From assembly GCA_934444765.1 (NCBI GenBank), contig CAKSDC010000002.1, positions 1-64,000 of the forward strand: a stretch of 64,000 nucleotides of DNA, in the 5' to 3' direction. The position numbers and the translations under genes were made by a program. This document shows positions 60,144-64,000 of the stretch, one piece after another; position 1 is the stretch's first letter, and each line of letters starts with the position of its first letter. The notes under the pieces were generated by a model that saw only the letters and a program-made list of their open reading frames with translations, was not told where the DNA came from and did no database searches. This DNA is from an uncultured Oscillospiraceae bacterium. Lineage in GTDB: Bacteria > Bacillota > Clostridia > Oscillospirales > Ruminococcaceae.

Positions 60144-60938
60144 TTATATAAGTTTAAAGTGTTCCATAGCTTTTTTTACGCCGTCGTTATATATAGTATC
60201 GGTAACGTATGAAACGTACTCGTATATATTGGAGTTTCCTTTTAAAGCGATACTATTTTTAACCGCTTTAAACATAGGCACGTCGTTTTCGCCATCTCCA
60301 ATGACGTATAAGTCGTTATAGTTTATGTTATACTGCTTAGCTACCACCTCTATTGCGGTAGCCTTAGAGTATCCTGTAGGTACTACCTCAAAAAACTTTC
60401 CTGAACCGTCACTTCTAAAGATGCACTCAAAGTCTGGTTTTAGATACTCCACTAACTTTTCACGATTAGGTGTATCGTCTATCCAACAGATAAACTTATC
60501 GAAACTAAAGTCAGGATGTTCTATACCACGGGAAGTATCTCTTCCCTCTAACGTGAAGAACTTTCTAAGTCTTTCACTCCTACCTTCTGTAGAGAGTTTA
60601 AAGTCAAAGAATACGCCGTCTTTACGTTCATATAGAGGTTCATAACCTATACTTCTAAGATAGTAGGCTATATCTAAACAACGACTTCTGTCGGTCTTAT
60701 GATATAGTATATCTTTACCGTCTACTATTATGTTAGTACCACAACCGCAAGCGTAACCGTCAAAACCGAGTTCTTTAACGTATGGGTTCACGTTACAGAA
60801 CACTCTACCAGTGTTTATAAAAGTCATGCAATCGTTATTACGTAGTGCTTTAATAGTATCTTTGGTAGACTGTGGAATATATCTGTTATCATCATCAGAT
60901 ATTATAGTACCATCGATATCAAAAAATACAGCTTTCAT
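60144..60938 (-). CDS. Cof-type HAD hydrolase
   Basis: This 264-residue HAD phosphatase of the Cof/IIB type has the nucleophile motif FFDIDGTIIS, a substrate-binding cap (about 80-190), and GDGENDVPMFKAVKNSIAL near the C-terminus. Substrates of such enzymes include sugar phosphates, FMN and pyridoxal phosphate. Its place directly behind the rib operon is suggestive: it could be the pyrimidine phosphatase of riboflavin synthesis, but this is inference. Confidence 0.88.
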   Translation of the reverse strand: MKAVFFDIDGTIISDDDNRYIPQSTKDTIKALRNNDCMTFINTGRVFCNVNPYVKELGFDGYACGCGTNIIVDGKDILYHKTDRSRCLDIAYYLRSIGYEPLYERKDGVFFDFKLSTEGRSERLRKFFTLEGRDTSRGIEHPDFSFDKFICWIDDTPNREKLVEYLKPDFECIFRSDGSGKFFEVVPTGYSKATAIEVVAKQYNINYNDLYVIGDGENDVPMFKAVKNSIALKGNSNIYEYVSYVTDTIYNDGVKKAMEHFKLI

Positions 60939-60969
60939 AGTAACTATCTATCCTTTTTTAGCGATGTAA

Positions 60970-61434
60970 TTAGTCTAAGTTTTTAAATAGATTTATCATT
61001 TCAAGTACTGACATAGCGCAGTCTGTACCCTTGTTACCTGCCTTAGTACCAGCACGTTCTATAGCCTGTTCGATATTATCGGTAGTAAGTACACCGAACA
61101 TTACTGGAACGCCAGTCTGTAAAGATACTGTAGCTATACCCTTAGATACTTCAGCACATACATAGTCGTAATGACTGGTAGCACCTCTAATTACTGCACC
61201 TAAACAGATTATCCCGTCGTACTTGCCACTTTTAGCCATTTTTTGAGCTACTACAGGAATTTCAAAAGCACCTGGAACCCAAGCTAAGTCTATATTTTCG
61301 CCTTTAACGTCGTGACGAAGTAGACAGTCTTCCGCACCGCCTATTAACTTGTTAGTAATAAATTCGTTAAATCTTGAAGCTACTATACCTATTTTAAGGT
61401 CGCTACCTAAATACTTTCCTTCGATTACGTTCAT
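60970..61434 (-). CDS. ribH: 6,7-dimethyl-8-ribityllumazine synthase
   Basis: This 154-residue enzyme makes lumazine from the pyrimidine and dihydroxybutanone phosphate. Typical motifs are IGIVASRFNEFIT, WVPGAFEIPVVAQKM, CLGAVIRGATSHYDYVC and FGVLTTDNIEQAIERAGTKAGNKG. It is the last gene in ribD-ribE-ribBA-ribH. Confidence 0.97.
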   Translation of the reverse strand: MNVIEGKYLGSDLKIGIVASRFNEFITNKLIGGAEDCLLRHDVKGENIDLAWVPGAFEIPVVAQKMAKSGKYDGIICLGAVIRGATSHYDYVCAEVSKGIATVSLQTGVPVMFGVLTTDNIEQAIERAGTKAGNKGTDCAMSVLEMINLFKNLD

Positions 61435-61511
61435 ATTAAAAAACTCCTTTTCGATTAAGATATATATAACAATCTTACATATAGATTGCTTATTTTTTTA
61501 TAGCATAATAA

Positions 61512-62720
61512 CTATTGATTATCATAGTTTACAAGGTGTCCCATTCTGTGTTGTTTAGTCTTTAGATAGAAGCTATCAAAACGATTGGACTTAATCTGTA
61601 TAGGAACTCTTTCCACTATTTCGATACCATATTCCGATAAGTCGGAAATCTTTAATGGATTGTTAGTCAATAGTCTTAACTTAGATATTCCCAATCTTAA
61701 TAGCATCTGTGAACCACAAGAATAGTCACGCAAATCGGGAGCAAAACCTAATTTGATGTTAGCGTCTACAGTATCAAGACCCTGTTCTTGAAGTTCATAG
61801 GCTTTAATCTTATTTATTAATCCAATGCCTCTACCCTCTTGTCTTAGGTATAGTAAAGCACCTCTACCCTCTTTTGCGATTTGTTTCATGGCACTGTCGA
61901 GCTGTTCTCCACAGTCGCAACGGCATGAACCGAATACGTCTCCAGTTAAACATTCCGAATGTACTCTACATAGTACGGGTTCACCATTAGATACGTCTCC
62001 CATAGTTAAGGCTACATGATGTTCTCCAGTGATATTATTATAAAATCCATGAATAGTAAACTCTCCATACTTAGTAGGTAGTTTAGCTTTAGACACTTCT
62101 TCCATAAAGTAGTCGTATCTTTTGCGATACGCTTGTAACTCTTTGATAGTTATAAAGGTTAGACTATTTTCCTGTGCAAACTTGATTAAGTCGTCTTTAC
62201 GCATCATAGTTCCGTTATCCGCCATGATTTCACAACATAGACCAACCTGTTTTAGTCCAGCAAGTCTAAGCAAGTCCACGGTAGCTTCGGTATGACCGTT
62301 TCTTTCAAGCACGCCACCTTTTTTAGCCTCTAATGGGAACATATGCCCAGGACGACGGAAGTCGCAAGGTTTAGAACTATCGTCTACACACTTCATAGCA
62401 GTAATAGAACGCTCTTGTGCGGATATTCCAGTGGTAGTAGATACATGGTCTATACTCTCAGTAAATGCGGTTTCGTGATTATCTGTATTATTAGCAACCA
62501 TAGGGTGCAAGCCTAACTTTTTAACGTATTCCGAACTCATAGGCATACAGATTAAACCCTTAGCTTTACAAGCCATAAAGTTGACGTTCTCCAAAGTTGC
62601 CCCTTCAGCTGAACAGATTAAGTCGCCCTCATTTTCTCTATCTTCGTTATCACTAACCATGATAACCTTACCATTTCTTAGGTCTTCAAGAGCCTGTTCG
62701 ATGGTATTATATTCAAACAT
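61512..62720 (-). CDS. ribBA: Bifunctional 3,4-dihydroxy-2-butanone-4-phosphate synthase / GTP cyclohydrolase II
   Basis: This 402-residue fusion has an N-terminal RibB domain (about 1-200, VSDNEDRENEGDLICSAE, GHTEATVDLLRLAG) and a C-terminal RibA domain (about 205-400, HSECLTGDVFGSCRCDCGEQL with zinc cysteines, LYLRQEGRGIGLINKI). Together they supply both precursors of riboflavin. Length is normal. Confidence 0.97.
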   Translation of the reverse strand: MFEYNTIEQALEDLRNGKVIMVSDNEDRENEGDLICSAEGATLENVNFMACKAKGLICMPMSSEYVKKLGLHPMVANNTDNHETAFTESIDHVSTTTGISAQERSITAMKCVDDSSKPCDFRRPGHMFPLEAKKGGVLERNGHTEATVDLLRLAGLKQVGLCCEIMADNGTMMRKDDLIKFAQENSLTFITIKELQAYRKRYDYFMEEVSKAKLPTKYGEFTIHGFYNNITGEHHVALTMGDVSNGEPVLCRVHSECLTGDVFGSCRCDCGEQLDSAMKQIAKEGRGALLYLRQEGRGIGLINKIKAYELQEQGLDTVDANIKLGFAPDLRDYSCGSQMLLRLGISKLRLLTNNPLKISDLSEYGIEIVERVPIQIKSNRFDSFYLKTKQHRMGHLVNYDNQ

Positions 62721-62809
62721 AAAACATACCTCCTACTTATTAAAGATATCTTTATTTTTAACTATCTAAAAATGTATTAATCCTCTTTATAGCTTTACGA
62801 CCTTTCAAG

Positions 62810-63451
62810 TTATATATATCCATGTTGAGATAAAAACTTAACGTCTATATTAGAAGTACTATCTTTAAAGTTTAAGAACCTTTCTACATACTTTCCTACT
62901 ATATCACATTCTATGTTTATTCTATCGCCGACGGACTTAGTTAATAGAGTAGTCTCCTTAGCAGTATGTGGAATTATAGAAACTTTAAAAGAGGTATCTC
63001 CAACGCTTGCAACGGTTAGACTAATTCCGTCTAAAGCTACTGAACCCTTTTCTACTATATACTTTAGCGTCTTACTTTCGGTGGATATGGTAATCCAAAA
63101 GGCATTTTCTTCACGCTTAAAGCTGACTATCTTTCCCGTAGCGTCCACATGACCAGAGACTATATGTCCACCAAAGCGACCGTTACACTGCATAGCCCTT
63201 TCAAGGTTTACTCTACTACCTACTTTCAAGTCCCCTAAAGAACTTCTCCTTAAAGTTTCCGCCATGATATCAGCAGTAAAAGAGTTATCTGTTAGAGTAT
63301 CAGCCGTCAAACATACGCCGTTTACTGCTATACTATCCCCTAAGTGAACATCTTCAAAGACTTTTTTACCACCAAAAGTAATCTTACTGGATACACTTCC
63401 TTTTTTGATGCTTAATACTGTACCTACTTCTTCTACTATACCTGTAAACAT
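62810..63451 (-). CDS. ribE: Riboflavin synthase, alpha subunit
   Basis: This 213-residue trimeric enzyme converts two lumazines to riboflavin. Its two homologous lumazine-binding halves both begin with family motifs (MFTGIVEEVG, and FGGHIVSGHVDATGKI for the second). GDSIAVNGVCLT and GSVALDGISLTVASV repeat the same pattern. It lies between ribD and ribBA. Confidence 0.96.
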   Translation of the reverse strand: MFTGIVEEVGTVLSIKKGSVSSKITFGGKKVFEDVHLGDSIAVNGVCLTADTLTDNSFTADIMAETLRRSSLGDLKVGSRVNLERAMQCNGRFGGHIVSGHVDATGKIVSFKREENAFWITISTESKTLKYIVEKGSVALDGISLTVASVGDTSFKVSIIPHTAKETTLLTKSVGDRINIECDIVGKYVERFLNFKDSTSNIDVKFLSQHGYI

Positions 63452-63473
63452 TGAATAGTATCACCTCTTATCT

Positions 63474-64000
63474 TTATCTTCTGTACTCTAAGAATAAATC
63501 TTCACCTATAGTTTGACACTTAATCAATTTGAACCTTTTAGCCACATCAGGACTTTCAAAGCCTAAACCACCTACAGGAGTTTTAGCAATAGCACCACCT
63601 AAAATCATAGGTGCTAAGTATACTTGAATACAGTCTACTATACCACTCTTAAGGGCTGAAAAGTTTAGTTCCGAACCGCCCTCAATAAGAACGCTATCTA
63701 TTTTTAGACTTCCCAAAATTTGCATCAGTTGTGATAAGTCTACCCTATCATCTTTAGGTTGAGTATTAACGACTTTTACTCCTAAAGCCTCTAACGTGGA
63801 AATCTTTTCAACGTCATTAGAGACTGTAGCTACATAAGTAGGAATATCTTTAGCAGTAGTCACCAAGTTGCAATCTAAAGGTATACGTAGATTGCTATCA
63901 CAGACTATTCTAATCGGATTGGAAGGTTCTTCCACTCTGCAATTCAACATAGGATTGTCTGCTAATACTGTACCTATTCCTACCATAATAGCGGATACTC
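63474..64000 (-). CDS. ribD: RibD reductase domain (N-terminus beyond window)
   Basis: The frame is open at the window edge: codons for VSAI precede the ATG at 63986, so this is not the true start. The visible part is the reductase domain: MVGIGTVLADNPMLNCRVEE, VLIEGGSELNFSAL and MILGGAIAKTPVGG. The deaminase half should lie beyond 64000, and any FMN riboswitch would be upstream of that. Confidence 0.93.
   Translation of the reverse strand, partial: VSAIMVGIGTVLADNPMLNCRVEEPSNPIRIVCDSNLRIPLDCNLVTTAKDIPTYVATVSNDVEKISTLEALGVKVVNTQPKDDRVDLSQLMQILGSLKIDSVLIEGGSELNFSALKSGIVDCIQVYLAPMILGGAIAKTPVGGLGFESPDVAKRFKLIKCQTIGEDLFLEYRR

Noticed and set aside
1..64000. tRNA or rRNA genes
   Set aside because: I saw no cloverleaf with the conserved T-loop, and no rRNA-like sequence, in any intergenic gap.

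Overview
The window looks like a chromosomal segment of a low-G+C, Gram-positive gut clostridium, most likely a Ruminococcus-like member of the Oscillospiraceae. The evidence is a secreted GH5 cellulase that ends in a type I dockerin, a rib operon in the Firmicutes order, a ComF/RecD2/MreB-type block, recJ-relA, a hemZ-type radical SAM gene, and many small zinc-ribbon and BspA-type leucine-rich-repeat proteins. Promoters are very regular: TTGACA-like and TATAAT-like boxes, nearly always 17 nt apart. TGA is almost unused as a stop codon. In a full read I found no GATC site anywhere in 64 kb.

Layout. 1-2.5 kb: a partial zinc-ribbon protein with 39-residue repeats and two membrane proteins. 2.5-3.3 kb: a non-coding array of degenerate repeat blocks in which a tandem 10-mer and its inverted copy change together. 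3.3-7.3 kb: dockerin cellulase, then a sensor-GGDEF protein. 7.3-9.7 kb: an insertion-type repeat, a zinc-ribbon protein and a cytidine-deaminase-like protein. 9.7-12.5 kb: rpsF-ssb-rpsR, a candidate small RNA, a DUF1292 protein and a probable 6S RNA. 12.5-14.6 kb: a PASTA protein whose kinase domain has lost its catalytic residues. 14.9-21.8 kb: a surface-glycan acylation cluster (VanY-like lipoprotein, MBOAT, DHHW, FkbH, acyl carrier protein). 21.8-26.3 kb: tandem RAHD-repeat small proteins behind a structured leader, a pyrophosphatase-like/NUDIX fusion, nth, a second copy of the insertion-type repeat, then NfeD and an SPFH protein. 26.4-39.6 kb: housekeeping genes (MreB-like, comF, recD2, recJ, relA, metallo-hydrolase, hemZ, rlmCD).

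39.4-41.6 kb is a foreign-looking insertion. A 120-bp copy of the rlmCD 3' end, with only three differences that are all synonymous, flanks a stand-alone ScoMcrA-type SRA reader. A membrane protein with atypical codon use follows. 41.7-53.1 kb: cysK, two paralogous lipoproteins, DUF389, prfB without the programmed frameshift, a wall-anchored protein, a metal efflux gene behind a recognisable NiCo riboswitch, DUF421, rtcB and an aquaporin.

53.5-60.1 kb is one co-directional run: two LRR_5 proteins, a protein kinase with a zinc ribbon, a TerY-like VWA protein, two tandem paralogous small proteins and a PP2C phosphatase. It resembles the TerY-P triad (VWA, kinase, PP2C) described in Ter-type stress systems, here joined to LRR and unknown small proteins and without visible ter genes. 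It is my best candidate for an undescribed system. The window ends with a Cof-type phosphatase and ribH-ribBA-ribE-ribD, with ribD running off the edge. I saw no rRNA, tRNA or CRISPR array.
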